From assembly GCA_016930955.1 (NCBI GenBank), contig JAFGFR010000166.1, positions 1 to 7,536 of the forward strand: 7,536 nt of DNA. Reading direction: 5' to 3'. Below are positions 1 to 5,645 of the stretch, in pieces. This DNA comes from Victivallales bacterium. GTDB lineage: Bacteria > Verrucomicrobiota > Lentisphaeria > Victivallales > JAADHT01. A program made the translations under genes and the position numbers. Each line of letters opens with the position of its first letter. The first letter of the stretch is position 1. The notes beneath the pieces were generated by a model. That model did not search any database, was not told the origin of the DNA, and saw nothing but the letters and a program-made list of their open reading frames with translations.

Positions 1-60
1 GTTGATGGTATGCACCAGCCATTTCGCCGCACCGTCTGCCGCACCTGCGCTCCCAACGCG

Positions 61-90
61 GTTCACGCGGAGTTTTGAAACTGGCTCTGG
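61..90 (+). repeat. Direct repeat copy 1, upstream of the operon
   Basis: Thirty bases match 4145-4174 at 26 positions by eye; the first 20 (GTTCACGCGGAGTTTTGAAA) differ at one base. This copy lies immediately 5' of the first operon gene and its last bases run into that gene's ribosome binding site. The second copy follows the last operon gene, so the four-gene block is bracketed. Related short ACGCGGAG-type intergenic repeats occur in many environmental bacteria, so this may be a dispersed family rather than a cassette boundary. Bases 1-60 hold nothing I recognise; one frame is open from base 1 to a TGA at 76-78 and could be the tail of an upstream gene, but nothing supports it. Confidence 0.6.
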
Positions 91-93
91 AGG
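89..93 (+). promoter_or_regulatory. Shine-Dalgarno GGAGG for the first gene
   Basis: GGAGG sits 8 nt before the ATG at 102. It decides the start: the in-frame TTG at 75 would add nine residues that precede the Rossmann beta strand, and it has no ribosome binding site of its own. Confidence 0.75.
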
Positions 94-101
94 CCGGAAT
101 T

Positions 102-1145
102 ATGGGAAAAATCAAGTACGGAATGATCGGTTGCGGCAATATGGCCAGAGGGCATCTCGGTTCAATAAACAAGATCGAGGACATTGATCTGGTCGCGTGT
201 GCCGATCCCTTTGACGGCAGCATAGAGGAATTCAGGAGGGAGAATCCGAACGAGCGGACACGATATTTCTCCAGCCATGAGGAATTGTTGGAACAGGACG
301 ATATAGACGCTGTGGTGATCGCCACCCCGAACTGTACACATGCGCAGATCATTTCCGATGCTCTCGCGGCAGGGAAACACGTCCTCACGGAAAAGCCGCT
401 TGGTATCAACCATAAACAACTCTCGGCCATAGAGGATGACGTGCGGAAATCCGACAGGATATTTCAAGTGGGGCTCGAGTGCCGGTACCTTCCGGTCTTC
501 CAACGCATGAGCGGCATGATTGAATCAGGCAGGATCGGCCTTCCCAGGATGATATGGTGCAAGGAGTTCCGCGGGCCATTCTTGGAGAAGGTCGGCAACT
601 GGATCATGTTCAAAGAGAAGTCAGGCGGGGCATTCGTGGATAAAATGTGCCACTATTTCGATTTGGTTACCTGGTTCTCCCGTTCGATCCCACGAAGAGT
701 GATTGCTCTCGCAGGACAGGATGTGGTCAAGGACATATATGGGGTGCAGCCGGACATCTATGACAACGGCTGGGTCATCATTGAATACGAAAACAATGTC
801 AGGGCCAGCCTGGGATTGTGCATGTTTTGTAAGGCCAGTGTAGATGTCGAGGTCGGGGTAATTGGCGACAAGGCTCAGATGGAGGGTTTTTTTATGGATC
901 GACGGATCAAGTTCCGTGATTACGCCACTGGATCAGTCAGCGATATAGACACCAGGGGAAGCGACCCGGAAATCGAGAAACTCAGCCACCGTGGCGGGGT
1001 TTTCTATGAACATTTGGCCTTTATCGACAACATCCGGGACAACAAAACGCCGCTGACAGACTTTAATGTCGGCAAATGGAGCGTCCTTGTCAGTCTTGCC
1101 GTCGAGGAGTCTGCCGCCAACAACGGCATGGCGATAACATTTTAA
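102..1145 (+). CDS. Gfo/Idh/MocA family NAD(P)-dependent oxidoreductase
   Basis: A 347-residue cytosolic dehydrogenase of the glucose-fructose oxidoreductase / inositol dehydrogenase / MocA family, which oxidises or reduces sugars, inositols and related polyols with NAD(P). Seen in the sequence: an N-terminal Rossmann fold with GCGNMARGH at residues 10-18, an acidic residue at the end of the second strand (ADPF, about 34-37) that usually favours NAD, TEKPL at 96-100 with the family catalytic lysine K98, and a C-terminal motif GGAFVDKMCHYFDL (175-188) supplying D180, H184 and D187, the usual substrate and proton-relay positions. Length is normal for the family and no signal peptide is visible. 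It is the first gene of the cluster; the next starts 15 nt after its stop. The family assignment is firm, but the substrate is not predictable; a sugar or sugar-acid step fits the NagB-like neighbour. Confidence 0.93.
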   Translation: MGKIKYGMIGCGNMARGHLGSINKIEDIDLVACADPFDGSIEEFRRENPNERTRYFSSHEELLEQDDIDAVVIATPNCTHAQIISDALAAGKHVLTEKPLGINHKQLSAIEDDVRKSDRIFQVGLECRYLPVFQRMSGMIESGRIGLPRMIWCKEFRGPFLEKVGNWIMFKEKSGGAFVDKMCHYFDLVTWFSRSIPRRVIALAGQDVVKDIYGVQPDIYDNGWVIIEYENNVRASLGLCMFCKASVDVEVGVIGDKAQMEGFFMDRRIKFRDYATGSVSDIDTRGSDPEIEKLSHRGGVFYEHLAFIDNIRDNKTPLTDFNVGKWSVLVSLAVEESAANNGMAITF

Positions 1146-1160
1146 ATATGTGGGGTCATT

Positions 1161-2015
1161 ATGTCTGTTAGGCAACGAGCCGGGGAAATCTCCAGTCTGT
1201 CTGACCTGAGTGATGCCGAAGTTGTCAGGAGGGCCGGGAAACGCCTGCGCGTTTTCGACGATTGCGAGGGAATTCATCGTCAACTGGCGGATGAAATCGC
1301 CGGGGTCATTGAACGACGGAACAAAATGGATGGGAAATCCCGTTTTATTTTGCCGGTCGGCCCGGTCGGGCAATACCCGCTTTTGTTGCAACAGATAACC
1401 GAAAGGAGAATAAGCCTGAAAAACTGTTGGTTCTTTTTTATGGATGAATATGCCGACACCTCAGGCAGATGCGTGCCGGTTGACCATCCATTGAGTTTTC
1501 AGAGGCAAATGCGTGAAATGTGGCTGAATCACATTGATGAGGATCTGAAGCTTCCCGAGTCTCAGATATTTTTCCCCGATGAGAGTAATATTTCGATGCT
1601 GGCGGAAAAAATTGATGAAGCCGGAGGGATCGACTTGTGCGTCGGCGGGGTCGGGATAAACGGGCACGTGGCGTTCAACGAGCCGGAGCCCGGCGTACTG
1701 GGCACGGGCCCTAGAAAGGTCACGCTCAGCAACCATACTATCACAATAAACGCCATCAGATCCAGGGTCGGCGGCAACATAGAAGGATTCCCCCGGGAAG
1801 CCTTCACCTTGGGGATGAGACAGATCATGGGTGCCCGACAGATCCGCCTTGTCTGCCGAAACGGCATCAATCTGGATTGGGCCAACACCGTGTTGAGGCT
1901 TACCCTGTTAGGCTATCCCGGCGACGACTATCCATGCACCTACATCAAAACACATCCGGAGCATATCATCTATACCGACAAGGAAACCTTGAGACAACCC
2001 GGGAACCTAATATGA
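1161..2015 (+). CDS. Glucosamine-6-phosphate deaminase/isomerase-like (NagB fold) protein with altered active site
   Basis: A 284-residue protein of the NagB/RpiA/6-phosphogluconolactonase fold. NagB converts glucosamine-6-phosphate to fructose-6-phosphate and ammonia. Visible landmarks: FFFMDEY at 91-97, with D95 matching the proton-transfer Asp72 of E. coli NagB; GGVGINGHVAFNEP at 162-175, with H169 and E174 matching His143 and Glu148; and a C-terminal THPEHIIYTDKE resembling the NagB LHPKAIMV region. Odd points: the position of catalytic Asp141 is Asn167, the phosphate-loop region LPTGGTP is LPVGPVG (64-70), and the NagB lysine near residue 208 has no obvious counterpart around 233-238. 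The N-terminus carries about 30 extra residues. The start ATG at 1161 has only a weak purine-rich stretch (GGGG) upstream. It overlaps the next gene by ATGA, implying translational coupling. It is probably an isomerase, deaminase or lactonase on a different phosphosugar or sugar; true NagB activity is doubtful. Confidence 0.85.
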   Translation: MSVRQRAGEISSLSDLSDAEVVRRAGKRLRVFDDCEGIHRQLADEIAGVIERRNKMDGKSRFILPVGPVGQYPLLLQQITERRISLKNCWFFFMDEYADTSGRCVPVDHPLSFQRQMREMWLNHIDEDLKLPESQIFFPDESNISMLAEKIDEAGGIDLCVGGVGINGHVAFNEPEPGVLGTGPRKVTLSNHTITINAIRSRVGGNIEGFPREAFTLGMRQIMGARQIRLVCRNGINLDWANTVLRLTLLGYPGDDYPCTYIKTHPEHIIYTDKETLRQPGNLI

Positions 2016-2866
2016 AGAAACTGGACATGCACCATCATCTAGTTGAAGAACTCGCCTACGTGGACACACTGCTTCAAGTCATGGATGAGAACGAGATTGA
2101 GAAGACCGCCCTGATTGGTCTGGGAGCCTTGTTCAGGGGGCTTTTCGTGAAGGGTTTGCCAAACAATAGAACTGCGGACAACCGCGCTGTTGCCGAGGCA
2201 GTCCGGAGCCATCCTGATCGGTTTTTTGCCCTGGGCTTCATCCGACTCGGCGTGGATGGGTCGGAAATGGTGGATGAACTTGCCGGAATGGGCTTTAAAG
2301 GACTGAAGTTCACCATCCCGAAGAGACGTTATGACGACAAGGCTTACTTCCCGGTGTATGAGAGGGCTTCCAGCCTGCGACTGCCCTGCCTTTTCCACAC
2401 CGGGATCATCGGGTTGCCCGTCCCCCGGCCAGAGGAGGGAATCTCCTCATTTGACATGGATTGCATCCATTTGGAGGCGATAGCCCAGGCATTCCCCGAC
2501 CTCACGATAATCATTGCGCATCTCGGGGTGCAGAACTTTTTGACCGCTTTGACGTTGATCAGAATCTTCCCGAACGTCTTTGCCGACCTTTCTGGAACCA
2601 CTCCGGGCTGGCGCGCGAATATCTCCCCGGAAGAATGGGGAAAATTGCTGTGGTTCGAGAACGCCTCCGAAAAAATCATCTTCGGCTCAGATGTCCATGC
2701 CTGTGAAATCAACGAAAATGTCTCCATCTACAACCAGATTGCAGATTTCGCCGGATGGGATGACAAACAAAAAGAAAACATGTTCTACCATAATGCGGCG
2801 AAAATAATGGGATTTGAACAAGAGTGCGGGATGGAGTATATTGCCGGCAGGGATAACTTCCCATAG
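2012..2866 (+). CDS. Amidohydrolase-2 family metal-dependent hydrolase
   Basis: A 284-residue TIM-barrel metal hydrolase of the amidohydrolase-2 family, whose members hydrolyse lactones and amides or decarboxylate aromatic acids. Metal-site landmarks are in order: LDMHHHL at 4-10 (an HxH pair at 7 and 9), FHTG with H129, IIAHLG with H170, and FGSDVHA with D227. The C-terminus has the typical ENMFYHNAAKIMGF helix (256-269). I chose ATG 2012 because it forms an ATGA overlap with the preceding stop and places the HxH strand at the N-terminus; 45 codons further upstream are also open in this frame but lie inside the previous gene. A 57-nt gap separates it from the next gene. Its final 31 codons and the 11 nt after the stop recur as an inverted copy at 5174-5277. 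In this cluster it could open a lactone made by the dehydrogenase, which is inference only. Confidence 0.9.
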   Translation: MKKLDMHHHLVEELAYVDTLLQVMDENEIEKTALIGLGALFRGLFVKGLPNNRTADNRAVAEAVRSHPDRFFALGFIRLGVDGSEMVDELAGMGFKGLKFTIPKRRYDDKAYFPVYERASSLRLPCLFHTGIIGLPVPRPEEGISSFDMDCIHLEAIAQAFPDLTIIIAHLGVQNFLTALTLIRIFPNVFADLSGTTPGWRANISPEEWGKLLWFENASEKIIFGSDVHACEINENVSIYNQIADFAGWDDKQKENMFYHNAAKIMGFEQECGMEYIAGRDNFP

Positions 2867-2886
2867 AGCCGGTCTCGAATTGGCTC
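2866..2886 (+). other. Small inverted repeat just after the amidohydrolase stop
   Basis: GAGCC (2866-2870) and GGCTC (2882-2886) can pair with an 11-nt loop. There is no T tract behind it, so it is not a convincing intrinsic terminator and the operon probably reads through. It may slow or process the transcript between the third and fourth genes. Confidence 0.25.
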
Positions 2887-2923
2887 CATATGGGAAAATT
2901 GGGAAAGAAGAGGCTCGGGAAAA

Positions 2924-4066
2924 ATGATGAGACGACGAGAGAGGCTGATGGCCACGCTGAGAGGGGAGACCGTTGATCGCCCGCCCGTGTCGTTCTATGA
3001 GATCAATGGCCTGGACCAGAATCCGTCAAATGATGATCCATTTAATATCTATTCTCATCCGTCATGGCTTCCTCTCATTGATCTTACGAGGGATCACACC
3101 GATCGCATCGTGATGAGGGGGGTTGCTTTCGCCTCGATCGAGCCGGAGCCAATCGAGCAAATTTCAACGGTCGAGTCGGTAATTCAAGATGGCAGGTTGT
3201 TCACTACGCGGCGCATTCGTGTCGGCTCGCGTGTCCTGACGGAACGGACGCGCCGGGATCCCGATGTCAACACTGTCTGGACCATAGAACATCTTCTAAA
3301 GGGGACTGAGGACCTTCGTTTGTTCCTCGATATCCCTTCTTCCCCCCGGAAGGGCGAGATAGATACCGGCCCAGTCCTCCAGGCGGAAACAGATTTGGGG
3401 GACTCGGGGATTGTAATGCTCGATACAGCTGATCCGCTCTGCCAGGCAGCTTCCTTGTTCGACATGGCCGAGTACACGATTGTCGCTCTGACAGAGCAAG
3501 CCCTCTTCCACCGACTGCTCGAACGGTTCGCCTCAAATCTAATGATTAAGACAGAGGCTGTGGCCAAGGCATTGCCGGGGCGCCTATGGAGGATTTTCGG
3601 GCCCGAGTATGCGTCGCCGCCCTATCTGCCGCCTACCCTGTTCCGCGAGTACGTCTGCCGTTATGTCACTCCAATGATCAAAACGATCCACAGATATGGC
3701 GGATACGCCCGCATCCACTCACACGGTAATTTGAAGGCCATCCTTGACGACATCGTGGCGATGGATGCGGATGCCCTTGATCCTATCGAGCCGCCGCCCC
3801 AGGGAGACGTGGAGCTCGGATATGTCCGGGAAAAATACGGGAAAAGCATGGTCTTATTCGGTAACCTCGAAGCGAATGACATCGAAAATTTGCCGAGAAA
3901 CCTGTTCGAGGGGAAGGTGAGACGCGCGGTAGAGGAAGGGATGTCGGGAGAAGGGCGCGGTTTCGTACTCATGCCATCCGCCTGCCCATATGGAAGAATA
4001 CTGCCCACATTGGCTCTCAGAAACTATGAGAAGATGATCGAGATCATAGAGGGCAGGCGATTTTAA
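2924..4066 (+). CDS. Uroporphyrinogen decarboxylase (URO-D)/MtaA-type family protein, possible methyltransferase
   Basis: A 380-residue protein of the URO-D superfamily, which holds haem-pathway uroporphyrinogen decarboxylase and the zinc-dependent corrinoid:CoM-type methyltransferases (MtaA, CmuA). The opening RRRERLMATLRGETVDRPP (3-21) is the family signature of the methyltransferase-like branch. It is followed by a barrel region with PLIDLTRDHTDRI, IHSHGNL (264-270), DALDPIEPP (283-291), LFGNLEAND (311-319) and the tail GFVLMPSACPYG (347-357). MtaA-type enzymes bind zinc with His-x-Cys plus a later Cys; here the equivalent is H265-S-H267 with C354, so the first Cys is replaced by His. Two ATGs are adjacent (2924, 2927); GAAGAGG at 2907-2913 is a reasonable ribosome binding site for either. 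It is not expected to be haem-biosynthetic, since no haem genes are nearby. Function is likely methyl transfer or C-C cleavage on an unknown substrate. It is the last gene of the operon. Confidence 0.87.
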   Translation: MMRRRERLMATLRGETVDRPPVSFYEINGLDQNPSNDDPFNIYSHPSWLPLIDLTRDHTDRIVMRGVAFASIEPEPIEQISTVESVIQDGRLFTTRRIRVGSRVLTERTRRDPDVNTVWTIEHLLKGTEDLRLFLDIPSSPRKGEIDTGPVLQAETDLGDSGIVMLDTADPLCQAASLFDMAEYTIVALTEQALFHRLLERFASNLMIKTEAVAKALPGRLWRIFGPEYASPPYLPPTLFREYVCRYVTPMIKTIHRYGGYARIHSHGNLKAILDDIVAMDADALDPIEPPPQGDVELGYVREKYGKSMVLFGNLEANDIENLPRNLFEGKVRRAVEEGMSGEGRGFVLMPSACPYGRILPTLALRNYEKMIEIIEGRRF

Positions 4067-4076
4067 AGCACCCGTG

Positions 4077-4139
4077 GCCGCCTGCCTGGTCAGTCCCGAC
4101 TGAGGCGGCGGGGCATTCGCGCTAAAATGACCCGCCGCC
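4077..4139 (+). terminator. GC-rich competing hairpins after the operon
   Basis: Eleven nt after the last operon stop, GCCGCCT (4077-4083) can pair with AGGCGGC (4103-4109), enclosing a second stem TCAGT/ACTGA (4090-4094/4099-4103) with a CCCG loop. The segment GGCGGCGGG (4104-4112) can instead pair perfectly over 9 bp with CCCGCCGCC (4131-4139). The two structures share bases and exclude one another. No run of T follows either stem, so a classical intrinsic terminator is not shown; a Rho-assisted end or 3' mRNA stabiliser is possible. Confidence 0.5.
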
Positions 4140-4144
4140 CAAGG

Positions 4145-4174
4145 GTTCACGCGGAGTCTTGAAATTGACTCGGG
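4145..4174 (+). repeat. Direct repeat copy 2, downstream of the operon
   Basis: This is the partner of 61-90 (26 of 30 bases identical, same orientation). It directly follows the GC-rich hairpins and precedes the helicase remnant. Together the copies bracket the four-gene operon. Confidence 0.6.
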
Positions 4175-4669
4175 CTATAACATTGACCTGGAGGAGGATG
4201 TCTCTCTGAACGATGATGAGATGACCGTTTCCACCGGGAATTTTAAAGTTCAACTTATTTATGACACCGCAAGCTGTTTTCTGAGCGGATAGACAGGCTT
4301 GTACGTGAGATTCGCGCCAATCCCGAGGCGCATCCGCTGCGTGCATCGCTGCTAAACACCGAACTAAGGCCGTATCAGCTTGACGGGATAGCGTTCGCTG
4401 TCGGCAAAGGGAGGTCTGTGCTCGCCGATGACATGGGGCTCAACCTACAGGCGGCAAATACCGTGATCAACGTTGACCTCCCTTGGAATCCGGCTGTTCT
4501 TGAGCAGCGGATTGCAAGATCACACCGTATGGGGCAGAAGCGTACAGTTGATGTCTGTCTGCTTGTCAGCGAGGGGATGCTGGAAGAAAAAATCATGGGC
4601 CTGCTTGGAGCCAAGCTCGAGTTGGCCAACGCCGCGATAACAGCGGATTCTGACCCGGTGATCCTGTAG
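4170..4669 (+). pseudogene. SNF2-family helicase remnant with internal deletion
   Basis: From 4265 to the TAG at 4667 one frame reads continuously as SNF2/Swi2 ATPase sequence: a lead-in of the type LFSERIDRLVREI, then LRPYQLDGIAFAVGKGRSVLADDMGL, which is the Q motif and the beginning of motif I. At that point the expected GKT is missing and the sequence jumps to NLQAANTVINVDLPWNP and QRIARSHRMGQKR, which are motifs V and VI of the second RecA domain, followed by the usual EGMLEEKIM tail. The whole ATPase core between motif I and motif V is deleted, in frame, at about 4436-4441. A stop (4262-4264) cuts this frame upstream; the other frame over about 4167-4291 (NIDLEEDVSLND, then NFKVQLIYD) looks coding and may be the preceding part, put out of frame by a small indel near 4263. 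Without the Walker A lysine it cannot hydrolyse ATP, so it is a pseudogene. Confidence 0.85.
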
Positions 4670-4809
4670 CTGATTCAATCTTCAATACATTTGCAGGGAG
4701 TGCGGCAAGGACTGAGCAGGGGAAATTTAATTTGAATATTTCGATTGACGAAAACACGCCTAAGAACCTTGCTTCAACACTTGCTTCGATAATGAAACTT
4801 CAACAGTGA
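4654..4809 (+). pseudogene. Possible out-of-frame C-terminal tail of the SNF2 remnant
   Basis: After the helicase frame ends at 4669, another plus frame is open from 4654 to a TGA at 4807-4809. It has protein-like composition (FNLNISIDENTPKNLA, then SIMKLQQ) and no start codon of its own that I would trust. The simplest reading is a frameshift near 4655-4667 that moved the authentic C-terminus out of frame. It could equally be a fragment of an unrelated gene. Confidence 0.35.
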
Positions 4810-5102
4810 GCCATCGGCCGCCGGGGCATGCCCGGAGAAGCTGTCTCGGATAACGAGAGCGGCGACGATCGCCTTCTTCTCACTGCCACGCCCTCGCTTT
4901 CACACTTCCTGCAGTGCAGATACCCTCGTGCCGTAATCCAAGGCGCGTCTCTGGTGGCGCAAAGAGGACACTCAAAGCCAGTGGGCCAGCGGCATTGAGC
5001 CAGATAACGCCGACATGCGGACTCGTCGGAAAACCACTTGAGGAATTCCTGATATGTGCGGGGGTAGTCTGTTCCCGCCACTGGAAACGTCGAGTTCTTC
5101 AT
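4800..5102 (-). pseudogene. IS1595-type transposase N-terminal fragment
   Basis: The 100-codon minus-strand reading frame starts with a typical IS1595-family N-terminus: YPRTYQEFLKWFSDESACRRYL (residues 13-34), then RWPTGFECPLC (38-48) and GYLHCRKC (60-67), giving a zinc ribbon with C45/C48 and C64/C67. In intact elements the catalytic DDE/DDN domain of about 200 further residues follows. Here the similarity stops right after the second CxxC at about 4893, and the remaining 33 codons are low-complexity, arginine-rich and unlike a transposase. The piece is therefore a 3'-truncated, inactive remnant. The likely start is ATG 5102, with AAGGG just upstream. It points towards the helicase remnant; both appear cut off in the same decayed stretch. 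Confidence 0.8.
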
Positions 5103-5173
5103 ACCCTTACACTACATGTTGTGGGCACTTGAGCGGGTTTACCTCATACACCCTTTTGATCAGAGCTGCCCAG

Positions 5174-5277
5174 CGAGATCGGCTCTATGGGAAGTTATCC
5201 CTGCCGGCAATATACTCCATCCCGCACTCTTGTTCGAATCCCATGATTTTCGCCGCATTATGGTAGAACATGTTCTC
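5174..5277 (-). repeat. Inverted 104-nt copy of the amidohydrolase 3' end
   Basis: Read on the minus strand, this matches 2774-2877 at 100 of 104 positions by eye, covering the last 31 codons of the amidohydrolase, its TAG stop and 11 nt beyond. Three differences fall within coding sequence that aligns; two of them are plainly synonymous (ATA/ATC for Ile, TTT/TTC for Phe) and the third is GAA/GAG. The fourth lies after the stop. Similarity ends abruptly on the stop-codon side at 5174. Confidence 0.95.
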
Positions 5278-5298
5278 TTCGGGGCTTCCTCCGCAGAA
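5185..5298 (-). pseudogene. C-terminal fragment of an amidohydrolase paralogue
   Basis: The minus-strand frame ends with ENMFYHNAAKIMGF and the rest of the amidohydrolase C-terminus, identical to residues 256-284 of the protein at 2012-2866. Just before it, RFCGGSPE resembles the equivalent DFAGWDDKQK with two codons fewer, so the homology seems to reach about 5298 as diverged paralogue sequence. The catalytic barrel is absent, so this is a dead fragment. Its reading frame continues upstream to 5520 into unrelated sequence. Confidence 0.8.
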
Positions 5299-5520
5299 TC
5301 TGTGGGTTTGATTGAAACTACATAGGCTCAAATTATTTTTGTTCAAAAAAACATCACCACAATCAATGCTCCATTTCAGGTAAAGTTCAAGGGATTTAAA
5401 ATATTCGGGAGTAAGTGCCTGCTTGACTGCCGGAGTGCCTGCGAACCACCAAGATACATATCGCCTGTAGGCCACTTTTGATCTTTCCAACGAAATTCCC
5501 AGACTGCGCAGGTTTCTCAA
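5299..5520 (-). other. Unidentified reading frame fused to the amidohydrolase tail
   Basis: Seventy-four codons open in the same minus frame as the amidohydrolase fragment, from a TTG at 5520. The translation (for example VAYRRYVSWWFAGTPAVKQ, then YFKSLELYLKWSIDCGD) looks protein-like in its aromatic and hydrophobic spacing, but I do not recognise the family. No ribosome binding site precedes the TTG. It is most likely another gene fragment joined by chance to the paralogue tail; expression of the chimera is unlikely. Confidence 0.3.
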
Positions 5521-5645
5521 CCTTGTAGCAAGGCGTTTCCATTGCCTCCAAATTAGGCATCTTAAGCGACTGCTTTCTCAAGCAGTCTCTCCCCGCCTCA
5601 CGGCGACACCCTTGCCCTCCGCTAACACTTCCCCCTGACGGGTGT
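5511..5645 (-). ncRNA. Candidate structured RNA remnant (hairpin cluster)
   Basis: On the minus strand, in 5'-3' order, an outer helix ACACCC/GGGTGT (5640-5645/5606-5611) is followed by CGCC-GTGA-GGCG (5594-5605), a perfect 8-bp stem GACTGCTT/AAGCAGTC with a GAGA loop (5568-5587), TGCCT/AGGCA (5543-5559), CCTTG/CAAGG (5521-5533) and GGTT-GAGA-AACC (5511-5522, overlapping the previous stem by two bases). Three loops fit the GNRA pattern in this orientation but not on the other strand. The arrangement recalls large ribozymes such as group II introns, whose domain I has a similar GGGTGTC...GTGA stretch, but no domain V or reverse transcriptase is visible. It is a prediction from hand folding only. 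Confidence 0.3.

Noticed and set aside
2..187. A 61-codon plus-strand reading frame overlapping the start of the dehydrogenase gene
   Set aside because: It overlaps the Gfo/Idh/MocA gene in another frame, has no ribosome binding site and no domain; the overlapped gene has clear motifs.
933..1391. A 152-codon minus-strand reading frame across the first two operon genes
   Set aside because: It is antisense to two well-supported genes, with no recognisable family; a frame shadow.
4824..4833. Perfect palindrome GGGCATGCCC in the IS fragment tail
   Set aside because: A 10-bp GC-rich palindrome without context; expected by chance at this length in a GC-rich patch.
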